From contig JAHNZQ020000181.1 in NCBI GenBank assembly GCA_019155205.2, positions 273,723 to 337,722 of the forward strand: a stretch of DNA of 64,000 nt, read 5' to 3'. Shown piece after piece: positions 1-9,900 of this stretch. The stretch comes from Gracilaria vermiculophylla. Its lineage: Eukaryota > Rhodophyta > Florideophyceae > Gracilariales > Gracilariaceae. Each line of letters begins with the position of its first letter. Within the stretch, counting starts at the first letter, position 1. The notes under the pieces are model-generated. The model saw nothing but the letters and a program-made list of their open reading frames with translations. It searched no databases and had not been told where the DNA came from. A program made the translations under genes and the position numbers.

Positions 1-378
1 GTCCTATGATTTTGAAACGGTTTTTTAACTTGAAGTTTTTTGAAAACTAATTTTGGTAGCACTACAGTACTAAAAACGATGATTTGCATCAAAATGCCAG
101 GTGTCCTATACTTTTGAAACAGACTTTTATCTCGAGAGCAACGAGTTACGCATAATTATCATTGAGAGAGCGAAAAATACCTGCACATAGATAAACACTA
201 CTGTCAATTAACTGACCCCTGTTAAAAGCACAACTCGCACAAGGTTTTTGCCGTTTAAGTGAAATTCTTGTGTTTACGGATGTGAAACTGACCTTCTACA
301 GATGACAAATAAACGATGATTTGATTGGTTTCATTCACTATAGGTTATTTTAACAAAATAAATGGTTAACTGCTCTTT
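1..378. other. Intergenic, downstream of UTP10, with a short direct repeat
   Basis: A+T-rich sequence with no gene. A segment of about 34 bases at position 1 recurs with a few mismatches at position 103 (shared core TTTTGAAAC), so a roughly 102-bp tandem unit may continue off the left edge. Confidence 0.5.
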
Positions 379-3300
379 CTACTTCAGCTGGTCCATGATG
401 CTTTCGCCAGCCAAGCCCTCCATAATCCGAACAAAACGTTTGGCTTGCGTCTGCACCGAACTCTGTTCATCATCAATAACCTCGGCTAAAACAGGCATGC
501 TTTCCGGTAATGTAACGAGATATTCATCTCCAACGGCTTGAGCAACAGCAGAGGATACTCTCAGAGCGCCAGCGCGAACCTTGGCGCTAGACTCTCTTGT
601 TCGAAGCAGCAAGGATCTTGCTAAAGAAACAAGCAGCCCATGACTTTCCTCTCGTGAATCCGAAGCTTTTCCACATGCTGTTATTCTTAACGCCAGTGCA
701 CATATCGCTTGCAAAACTTGCTCTGATTCACCATCATTGTCATCAAAGCCGGCAAGCAAACTGTCTAGAATCTTTGACGCAACGTTTGCCGTGAAAAGTT
801 CGGTTCCAAGATTTTGTTTCAAAAGAAGAATTATTATATCTAGACAGCAGTGAGTAAGACGTTCCTCGGAACCCGTCAGCACTTGGCACGTAAACAACTG
901 ACTTTCCATTTCCATCTCTGACCGCTTCCTTTTGCGCTGGGAGGGTTCTGTGACGGCCTCATCTGTCACTGTTCGTCGGATTACTGATTTCTTCTTGGAA
1001 ACATGAGCCAGAATCTTTTCGAGTACCTGGAACACATACGGAATCATTATTACTTGTAGCTTCTCAAAAAAGCGTAACACCACTCGATAAAATGGAGTCG
1101 CTCTTGCAACATTCGGAGTAACATCCACTCCAAAAGTTTCGCATGAAGCTAATTCTTCCGTAGACATGGAGCCACCATCGCACCATTGAATTAATCCATT
1201 GAATAATTTCTTGAACTTAGATTCAGGAAGTTTCAATGCCAGTGAGGTTAATGCATCACCACAAGTTTGGTCCACATCACGATGTTCAGAGAGCAGGTTA
1301 TCAGATGAATCCTGAGCCGATCCTTGTTTGGTATTGCTGGGGTCAACTTTCGCTGCTGAAGAAGTCCTCGGTTCATTCCTACTGTACTCGAGACAGCGAG
1401 TGATGGACTGCAAAAATTGATCCATATGAAGCCTTACTTCGCTCTTATCCATCTCTTCTAATCCACCTGAAAGCGCTCTGATAAGTCTTGATATACCACG
1501 GGGGCTGGTATTGCTTCCATTTAGTTTCTCTATAATCTTCGATAAAGCCAAGCTTATGGTTTCAGATGATGCTTTCTTCATAGCCAGAGCAAGAAGACCA
1601 CTTAAAACATCGGCATCACTGCAGAAGTTGAGCGCGATTAAGCTCTGTAGGGCTCGAGTACCTAGAAATAATGGGCAATTGTCCAGAACTGCAGTGATAA
1701 ACTTGATTGCCGATTCTGAAATACATATCAGCATCGAAAAAGCACTTTTGGAAGTCGGTAGAGATCGTTTTGGATTGAATACTATGTCAAGAACTTCTGA
1801 CGCAGTCGCAAGAACCACGGGTACAAACGGCACTGCGTGTTTCCCAAGACATCGAACAAAGTTACTGAACAAGTCAAGACAGTTCGCCGTGAGTTGTAAC
1901 TCTTCTGCTTTCGGTTGTGCACCAGATATGAACTGATTGACCCTTTCACTTTGAACGAGACCCAACAACATATCAGCAAAAAATAGAACAGTTTGCCGCT
2001 GTGAAGACCCCATCGCCAAAACAAGCTTGTCCATGGTCGAGCCAGCCGTGATCCGTTCTTCGTACAGTGCAAAAGAGTATTTTCCTTTGCAAATGCTGCA
2101 CAGGATATTCCCTACCTCCTTAAGGAACAATAATTCAGTTGTCCGTGCCTTCTGCTTACTCAGGACTGATGCACCATCCATCTTCCATGAATACAATAAA
2201 GGAGAATCTTCTGCCCCAAGTCTGTCACGTATGGTTTCCATGGTTCGAGATCTGACTTTTGAGTCTTTAGAGGTGAGTCCTTGAACCACACACTTCTGGA
2301 ACACGTGCAGAGGGAGGATTGCAACAAGAGCCGCGACCGAGTCTCTTCGTCCATCCATGTCATCACATACTAAAAGTTCAAGAAAGAGGAGCGAAAACGA
2401 ATGCGTCAGCTTCATTTCATCATCATTGCTTAGAGTGTGAGCGGTAGTATAGAGTTTGGACGTAAACGTGGGACTCTGAAGCACAGAGAAAGCTGTTTTA
2501 CAGCGTATTCTTGCGGGTATTGATTGCATCGTGATAAGATCGTCAGCCAAACTCAATTGGGCATCTTGGAGAAGTGTAGTACATATTTGGGCAACGTTAT
2601 CATCTTCTGAGTACATCAGACGTTTTTCCACATGTCTTATTGATGTCAATAACGCCTGTTGTGAATCAGGTACTAGTCGACAACATGATGACAAAAGGAC
2701 TTCGCCCTTGGTGGAATTAGACGGTGAACCGTTACTGTACGCCGCTTCGATAATCCACAAACATATCCTTTCAAAATCACACCCACTCTCGATTAGTGCA
2801 GGTACGAAAGCTTCCATGGAATTCAATGCCTTGGATAAATTCCCTTTCCTGACCAAACCTTCAATCACAGGAGCTAAAACTCCTTGCATTTCTGCACCAT
2901 AAACGGGAGCCAAGACTTCGAGAAGGACTATAGCACTTTGTCGCAAACCCAATGCTAACGGACTCTCCTCACTACCATCGTCCACATACTGCGCTTTTTC
3001 CGCGATGGCGTTGATGTTGATAGTGTGGTTTATTCGCGAAGGTTGGATTTTGAACAAGTTTGTTAGAACTTGAAGTAATAATGACATCTCATACTCCAAC
3101 TCATCGATAGAGAAACGATCCTCTTTCATCAGCTCAGACGATGATATAAACAGATCAAATAAACAACCCTTCAATGCATCCAAAGGCCCAGAAAAGCATG
3201 CAAACCGGTCCTCATTATTCCTTGTTGTCAATCGGAGGACAGCCTCCAATACTCCTCGATATGCCTCCCTGGATACTTCACTAAACTCTCGCAAAAAGTT

Positions 3301-6300
3301 CCGTGACGCGACTTTTACACGCTTTGCAGGGGGAGTTAACGTTACATACCCAGTCTTCAAAACTTCCACCAATTCATCGCAGGAAACAGAATTTTGGCAC
3401 AAAAGATCGATGTTCTTGCGGGTGGAGATCCCAAGACGAGAAGAAACACTCGAGATAGAAAACAGATACCCAAGATGCGGAATCCTGTGTTCCATGTGGG
3501 CCTCAGTTTTCTTCAGAGTATTGACCACGATTACCGACAGACTCAAGAGTGTTATCAGATATTTTTCACAGGAATCGTCAGATGAGATGGCTTTCGGCGA
3601 TAACTTCTTCAATTGAGAAATAGTCAGAAAAGAAAGATTAGTTAGTGATGGTGCTTGAGAGAAAGTGTCTGTTTGGGCCTGCAAGAGAAGTTGAGTCATT
3701 CGGGCGGTATTCTCGACAACGATGTTCCGGTCTTCTGAGGGAGATAGCATCCGTTGAAGATGTGACGAAAGCACTACAGTAATTGAAGAACAGTGCTCAA
3801 CCGTTTGTATTCTATACCCGTGCAAGGCGCGAAGATAGGCGTTAATGATATGCAAATCCTCTTCTTTGCAAACGTATACCAGTAGGTCGTTAAACTTAAC
3901 ACGATGCTTCTCTTCGTCGATTGTGGCACATGTGAGCGGAGGTGGAGTTCTGATGGAGTCAATCACCCACTTCTGAAGGTCGGTCGCCACCAATCGATGT
4001 AGTTCTTTTCCGTACGGTTCCCACTTGAAATCGTCCGGCAACTTTGAAGCCGCTGTCAAAAGATTCCAGAACTCGGTTCTACGTTCTCGCTTCTTCAGAC
4101 CTTCTTTGCTGTTTGTAACATGCGATAGTGCCAAAGCAACCTTCTGCATTTCAATATCATCACCATAAAGGATTCTCATAAGCACAACCATTGCTTCCTT
4201 CCGAACATCTTCGGAACGATGCACGATGCAGATGTTAACATACCATTTCAGACTTAAGGCCTTGACGTGCTTATTTGCACCCGAGAAACATGCATCTTTA
4301 AGAAGTTGTAGACATGCATCAAGGTTGATCTCTGAAACGATAGTTCGCAGAATCGCTTGACAAGAGAGTTCTTCTGCATCTTTGGCCACCATACACCACA
4401 CATCAGCTAACAGATTTGGTTCAGTTCCCAGTGAAGACTTATGGCAAAACAGCTTGCAGTAGTCGACCAGAAGACGCACGATGGGCCGGAAAAGATGAGC
4501 ATCAGTTTCCAGCGCTTGATACAAGATTTGAAGGATGCATTTCAATGTGCTTTTCGGAGTTGGCAACGGTATACCGTTATCAATGTGCTCGAACCATAGA
4601 TGTGAAGCGTTCAAAATCCATCCTCCATTCCACATTGTCAGTGCATCGCAAAAGCTAAGCATATCTGTTCCGTCAAGCAAAAGCATTTCTTTCAATACTG
4701 TTGTAGAGTATTGTTTGACATTGCTTATATCAGTTTCGGGCCCGTTTTTTTCAGGCTTAAACTTCTTTCCGTGTTGAACGAGAAGTTCTCTTACTTTGGT
4801 TTCATCATCGTTGCCGATCGGATTGGGAAGAAAACCTGTAATCACGATTCCAATGAGCAAAGCGTAAATGCTGCTAGGATTCTTAGAAACTAACCTCTCA
4901 CAGAACACTAGTATCTTCGAAAACAAAGCGCTCAGTGCAGTAAGCCTCCTCATCAGCTTCTTTCTCTTAGGTCTTTTGTTCATCATTTTTTCATGTTCAC
5001 CAATGTATCGCGCTACAATCGTCGCCAAAATAGGATGCAAATCATCGTGACGAGATACCTTTAAAACACAGTCACAAGCAGTGTTCACCATTTCAAGGTC
5101 ATCTTCCAATCTGATCATCGTAGATAGCTTTGCCAAAATCGACTGTAACACATCGTTTTCGTCGCACCATGTTAAATCCTTGCTCGCAACAAACTGCTGT
5201 AACGCTGCACACCGCACAGACGGCTCGGGATGATCAAGGGCTGCCAAAAGAGAACCAGAAGAAAAATCTTCAGTTACATTCACAATAGCAAATTGAGTCC
5301 CATGCAGTGCCTTGGCGAAGGCGGCGTTCACGACGCTGTAACGATTCTCTCTTCCTTTCCCTTTTCTTCGTTTGTAATGTTCCCTCAAGGCATGATCAAC
5401 TGCCTCTGCAAAGCGGCCTCTTGCAAGCGGTTCAATAACAGACACCAATCCTTCGACCGCCTCATCGGGCACGAGCCCGTCCGGTTCGAGTTTTGGAGAC
5501 ATTTTATCCAACAAGTCAACCAAAATCTGCCGCACTGTTTCTGTGGTGAGCAGCGAAGAGTCGGAGAGGGCATCTTTAAGCAGAAGCCAGCGTATTTTGT
5601 TCGGCTTTTTGCCGATACATGCGCGAACCAGCGCACCATACAGCGACGAGGCATCAGATGGGTGGAGAAGATGAAGCTCGGCCTTGAGAACGGAGGATCG
5701 TAACAGATTGGCTGCAGCTTTGCTCGGAACAAAGGCAGGCAACGAGGAGGAGGTCAAGACAAGACAGGATGCAGCTGCGAGCGTTAATTCTGGAACTTTG
5801 CAGTTTAGTAGAACACAAGCACATACTTGGGAAGCAGCCTGCAAGACGGGAAGCTCGACATGAGCAGAAGACATGGCAATAGCTATGGCGCTAAGCATTG
5901 CAGCGATCAAGTCGGTTGGCACCGTCTTTGCACGCTTTAAGAACTTTTTGGATATGAGTTTCTCAAGCGAAGTGACGCAAGAAAGAGTCAGAGACGGCGC
6001 CTCGGATGGGATGAGAATCCTGCGTGTGAGAGTGTTTGCGAGAAATGTAGATATGAAGGTGGTGTGCACATTGATTGAAGCCGAGCGCAACGCCGCCTGC
6101 ATGACGATTGGAAACAAGTGCTGCGGCATGTTTTTAACGATGAAGCTGAGCGCAGCAGGCTTTGATTGTTTGACGACCGGCCAGAGAAAATGCCACTTGG
6201 GGCGCAGAGGGGCCATGCGTTTCACCAAGCGCACGAAGGAGAGCTCCTCGCAGAAAGGAAGGGCGGCGATGAGAAGCTCATCGTACTCTTCATCCGAGCC

Positions 6301-6630
6301 ATGCGTGGGTAGCGACAGGCCGACGACAAGCCACTCAAGCACAGTCTGCGCGGCACGCAGCAGGAAGACGGGGGCGAGGCGGCGAACAAGCTCGACAGCA
6401 GCGACGCGCAGCTCTCGCTCGGCGTCGGGGGGAAGGGTGAGGCGGTCGACATCTGGCGACAGCAGCAGCAGCGGGCGCATGAGCGCGGGCAGCTGGGTAT
6501 CGGCGCGCTGCAGCAGCGAGAGTGCATTGCGTGCAGACGCGGCGAGCTCGGAGCGGGCGACGGAGGCCGAGCGCTGCGACGGTCGCCTGACGCTTTGGCG
6601 CAGCGCGGCGAGGGAGCCCGCCACTGACAT
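379..6630 (-). CDS. UTP10: UTP10/HEATR1-like U3 snoRNP HEAT-repeat protein
   Basis: A giant HEAT-repeat protein of 2083 residues. Known homologues (human HEATR1 about 2140 aa, yeast Utp10 about 1770 aa) belong to the t-UTP/UtpA part of the small-subunit processome in the nucleolus and act in rDNA transcription and 18S pre-rRNA processing. The N-terminal block around residues 120-230 resembles the U3snoRNP10 domain, with a W-HFLWPVVKQS stretch where animal HEATR1 has WFWLLPVKQS. The end of the protein, with LPESMPVLAEVIDDE followed by a charged tail, matches the HEATR1 C-terminus, preceded by a BP28CT-like region. The open frame extends to 6822 but begins there with GTG. I chose ATG 6630 because MSVAGSLAALRQ matches the short N-terminus of the family. 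It is one uninterrupted exon, head-to-head with clathrin heavy chain. Confidence 0.9.
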   Translation of the reverse strand: MSVAGSLAALRQSVRRPSQRSASVARSELAASARNALSLLQRADTQLPALMRPLLLLSPDVDRLTLPPDAERELRVAAVELVRRLAPVFLLRAAQTVLEWLVVGLSLPTHGSDEEYDELLIAALPFCEELSFVRLVKRMAPLRPKWHFLWPVVKQSKPAALSFIVKNMPQHLFPIVMQAALRSASINVHTTFISTFLANTLTRRILIPSEAPSLTLSCVTSLEKLISKKFLKRAKTVPTDLIAAMLSAIAIAMSSAHVELPVLQAASQVCACVLLNCKVPELTLAAASCLVLTSSSLPAFVPSKAAANLLRSSVLKAELHLLHPSDASSLYGALVRACIGKKPNKIRWLLLKDALSDSSLLTTETVRQILVDLLDKMSPKLEPDGLVPDEAVEGLVSVIEPLARGRFAEAVDHALREHYKRRKGKGRENRYSVVNAAFAKALHGTQFAIVNVTEDFSSGSLLAALDHPEPSVRCAALQQFVASKDLTWCDENDVLQSILAKLSTMIRLEDDLEMVNTACDCVLKVSRHDDLHPILATIVARYIGEHEKMMNKRPKRKKLMRRLTALSALFSKILVFCERLVSKNPSSIYALLIGIVITGFLPNPIGNDDETKVRELLVQHGKKFKPEKNGPETDISNVKQYSTTVLKEMLLLDGTDMLSFCDALTMWNGGWILNASHLWFEHIDNGIPLPTPKSTLKCILQILYQALETDAHLFRPIVRLLVDYCKLFCHKSSLGTEPNLLADVWCMVAKDAEELSCQAILRTIVSEINLDACLQLLKDACFSGANKHVKALSLKWYVNICIVHRSEDVRKEAMVVLMRILYGDDIEMQKVALALSHVTNSKEGLKKRERRTEFWNLLTAASKLPDDFKWEPYGKELHRLVATDLQKWVIDSIRTPPPLTCATIDEEKHRVKFNDLLVYVCKEEDLHIINAYLRALHGYRIQTVEHCSSITVVLSSHLQRMLSPSEDRNIVVENTARMTQLLLQAQTDTFSQAPSLTNLSFLTISQLKKLSPKAISSDDSCEKYLITLLSLSVIVVNTLKKTEAHMEHRIPHLGYLFSISSVSSRLGISTRKNIDLLCQNSVSCDELVEVLKTGYVTLTPPAKRVKVASRNFLREFSEVSREAYRGVLEAVLRLTTRNNEDRFACFSGPLDALKGCLFDLFISSSELMKEDRFSIDELEYEMSLLLQVLTNLFKIQPSRINHTININAIAEKAQYVDDGSEESPLALGLRQSAIVLLEVLAPVYGAEMQGVLAPVIEGLVRKGNLSKALNSMEAFVPALIESGCDFERICLWIIEAAYSNGSPSNSTKGEVLLSSCCRLVPDSQQALLTSIRHVEKRLMYSEDDNVAQICTTLLQDAQLSLADDLITMQSIPARIRCKTAFSVLQSPTFTSKLYTTAHTLSNDDEMKLTHSFSLLFLELLVCDDMDGRRDSVAALVAILPLHVFQKCVVQGLTSKDSKVRSRTMETIRDRLGAEDSPLLYSWKMDGASVLSKQKARTTELLFLKEVGNILCSICKGKYSFALYEERITAGSTMDKLVLAMGSSQRQTVLFFADMLLGLVQSERVNQFISGAQPKAEELQLTANCLDLFSNFVRCLGKHAVPFVPVVLATASEVLDIVFNPKRSLPTSKSAFSMLICISESAIKFITAVLDNCPLFLGTRALQSLIALNFCSDADVLSGLLALAMKKASSETISLALSKIIEKLNGSNTSPRGISRLIRALSGGLEEMDKSEVRLHMDQFLQSITRCLEYSRNEPRTSSAAKVDPSNTKQGSAQDSSDNLLSEHRDVDQTCGDALTSLALKLPESKFKKLFNGLIQWCDGGSMSTEELASCETFGVDVTPNVARATPFYRVVLRFFEKLQVIMIPYVFQVLEKILAHVSKKKSVIRRTVTDEAVTEPSQRKRKRSEMEMESQLFTCQVLTGSEERLTHCCLDIIILLLKQNLGTELFTANVASKILDSLLAGFDDNDGESEQVLQAICALALRITACGKASDSREESHGLLVSLARSLLLRTRESSAKVRAGALRVSSAVAQAVGDEYLVTLPESMPVLAEVIDDEQSSVQTQAKRFVRIMEGLAGESIMDQLK

Positions 6631-6922
6631 GGCGCGCGGCAGCGACACTCGCGGAGGGGAGGCGGAGGAGAGGGAGGCGGCGGAACGGATCAGCGCGCGC
6701 GAGTAGACCCGGCGGGCCGTCGGCGGCCTTTGTACTCGACGGCGAAGGTGCGAAGCGCACGTGCCCGACACGTGACGACACATAATCAAATCGGCATGAC
6801 AGCGCGCTGGCCACGCGCACACGTAGGAAATGCAAGGCCGCTCGCGTCAGCTCCCACATGCTTGCCCGATGCCGTGCCGGGCTCCCCCTTCGAGCGCGCG
6901 CGCCCTCGCCGACCACAGCGTT
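6631..6922. promoter_or_regulatory. Head-to-head intergenic region, UTP10/clathrin
   Basis: Only 292 bases separate the two divergent start codons, so both promoters and 5' leaders must lie here. It is G+C-rich with no clear TATA box on either strand. A CACGTG-like E-box stands near 6760-6775. Its role as a shared promoter is inferred from spacing. Confidence 0.5.
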
Positions 6923-9900
6923 ATGGCGGCGCCGCTCAAGCTCAAGCGCGCCTTCTCGCTCTTATCGCTGGGCGTGGCGCCCACCAGCCTCACGTTCGCC
7001 ACTGCCTCGCTCTCGTCCGACCGCGCCGTCGTGGTACGCGACCAGCCCCCGGGGAAGCCCCCGTCGCTCGTCATTCTGCACACCGCCGCGCCCACCGCCC
7101 CAACGCGTCGCCCCTTCTCCGCAGACTGCGCGTTGCTGCACCCACAACGTGACTGGCTCGCCGTACGCGTCGGCTTCGATGTTTCTGTGCTCGATCTCGC
7201 CTCCAAGAACAAACTCTTTCACGCCGTTCTGCCCGAGCCCATTGCATACTGGCACTGGATCGCCGACGATGTGCTTTCCCTCGTCACCGCCACAACTGTT
7301 TTTCACTGGAAGCTGTCGGAACAGCCGCAACCCGTCTTCGAGCGCCATGAGTCCCTCGCCAACTCGCAGATCATCGCCTATGACGTAGACGCATCGAGCA
7401 AATGGCTCGCCATCACGGCGCTGTCAGCGCAACAAAGCGGCGTCGCGGGCCACGTGCAGCTCTACTCGTGCGTCAAGAACATGTCTCAAATTCTGTCTGC
7501 GCACGCCGCAACCTTCGCCACTTTGACGCTCGACGACTATACCGCCAACCTCTTCCTGTTTGCGTCGCGAACCGAAAACAGCGACACCGGCGAAACCGAG
7601 TCATTGCTGCGAATCATTGAGGTAGGCGGTTCGCGTTTCGGAAAGATCTCAACACAGATCTACTATCCCCCCGAGTTCTCGGCAGACTTTCCAATTGCCT
7701 TGCACGTGTCGTCCAAGTATCCCACAGTTGTGTACCTAATCACCAAGATGGGCTACATACATTTGTATGACTTGGAGACAGCCAAGTGCATTTACATGAA
7801 CCGAATTTCCGAGACCACCCTGTTTGCCACCGCCCCACACGTAGCCAGTGGCGGCCTCATTGGCGTCAACAGACAGGGCGACGTGCTCCTCGTTTCAGTT
7901 AATCCCGACGCCATTGTCCCCTACGTGCGGAACAAGCTGGGCGATGAAGAGCTTGCCGTGGGCCTTGCCTCGCGCAACGGGTTTGCCGGTGCGGAGAGCG
8001 GCTTCGCTGATAGCTTTGAAGATGCCTTGGAAGAGGCTGATTACAAAAAAGCCGCCATGCTTGCTGCGGATTCTCCCGGTGGCTTCCTAAGAACCACGGA
8101 AACCATTCAGCGTTTTCGAAGTCTACCTGCTGATGGTCCCGTGCCTCCTGTTCTCATATATTTTCAAACATGTCTTGGTCGCGGCAAGCTGAATAGGGAA
8201 GAGAGCATTGAATTTGCTAGCCAGCTTATGGGCAACAAAAAAACAGAAATGTTGGAAAAATGGATTAGGGAGGACAAGCTGGAGTTCTCAGAGCAAGTTG
8301 GAGACACTATAAGACAGAACAACCCCACTCTTGCTTTGGCCGTTTTTATAAAAGCCAAAGCGCACGAAAAAGTTATGCAGTGCATGATTCAGACCGGGCA
8401 GACTTCCAAGGTCGCCTTGTACGCAAAGAAGGTTGGTATGAAAGTTACACATCGAGACCTTGTTGAGATGGCCGCGAAATATAATCCGCAAGCGGCACTG
8501 GATATTGCAAACAACACGAGCAACGCTCTCGTGCTTATAGATCCCAAAAAGAAGAAGGACTCTATAGAAGACATTAACAAGATGGTTGACATGTTCTTGT
8601 CGAAGGGTATGCTTAACGAAGCTACTTCTCATGCGATGGATCACTTGACCGATGAAGATCCCGACGAAGGTCCCATTCAGACAAAGATTCTCAAAGCGTG
8701 TTTGGTGAACGCTCCAGCTGTGGCAGATGGTATTTTATCGCAAGACATATGGCACCAATTCGACTCCTTTTCTGTAGCCATGCTTTGTGAGAGATCGGGA
8801 TTGTTTCAGCATGCGCTAGAACATTACTCAGACCTTTCTGATGTAAAGCGCGTTATCACCAACACGCACGTTATCAATCCTGATTTCATTCTGAATTATT
8901 TCGGAACTATCCACCCTGAAGACCAGCTTGAAGTCTTGAAAGAGTTGATTGTCACGAATCCGCGGGCAAATATCCGTCTCTGCGTCAATGTTGCTGCCAA
9001 GTACACGGACTCCATGGGTGGACCACTCAAAGTAATTCCTGTGTTTGAGTCAGTTCCGAAAGTTCCAGATGCACTGTACTACTATCTTGGCGCAATCGTG
9101 GCATATACGGACGTGCCTGAGGTTCACAACCGTTTCATTAAAGTAGCGGTTGAACTTCATCAGTATGAGGACGCCCACAAGGTGACGCGCGAGTCAAACT
9201 ACTACGACCCTGAAGGGATAAAGTCGTTCTTGAAGCATGCGCGACCGAAAGATCCACGGCCGCTGATCAATGTATGCGACAGGTTTGGATTCGTGGACGA
9301 AATGGTTGACTACTTTGTCAAGCACAACCAAATCAAGTTCATTCAGGGTTATGTGCAACGTATTAATCCTGTTCAGTGCCCGGCTGTGGTTGGCGCGTTG
9401 TTGGATAACAGGGGAATGCGAGAAGGCGATCTGAAGAAGATGATCTTGTCTGTGAAGAACATGGTTCCGGTCGATGATCTCGTCGACGCGGTACAGTCTC
9501 GAGGAAAGATCAACATTCTCCTTGAGTTTTTGGAAAGTCGGCTCGCTGATGGATCTACTGAAGCGTCCGTACATACTGGGCTGGCCAAAGTGTATATAGA
9601 CACGAACCGTAATGCACAACATTTTCTAGAAACAAATGCATTCTACGACTCCCGCGAAGTTGGACGATTTTGTGCAAGACGTGATCCTTTCCTAGCTTTC
9701 ATTGCGTTCCGCCGAGGGAAATGTGATGACGAAGTGCTGGAGGTGACAAACGACAATTCTCTTTTCCGCGAGCAAGCCATGTATGCCGTAGATCGCGCCG
9801 ACGAAGAGCTTTGGGGCAAGATATTTGATGAGTCTAATCCATTCCGCCGACTTGTTCTTGATCAAGTCATCTCAACAGCTATGCCGGAATGCAAACGACC

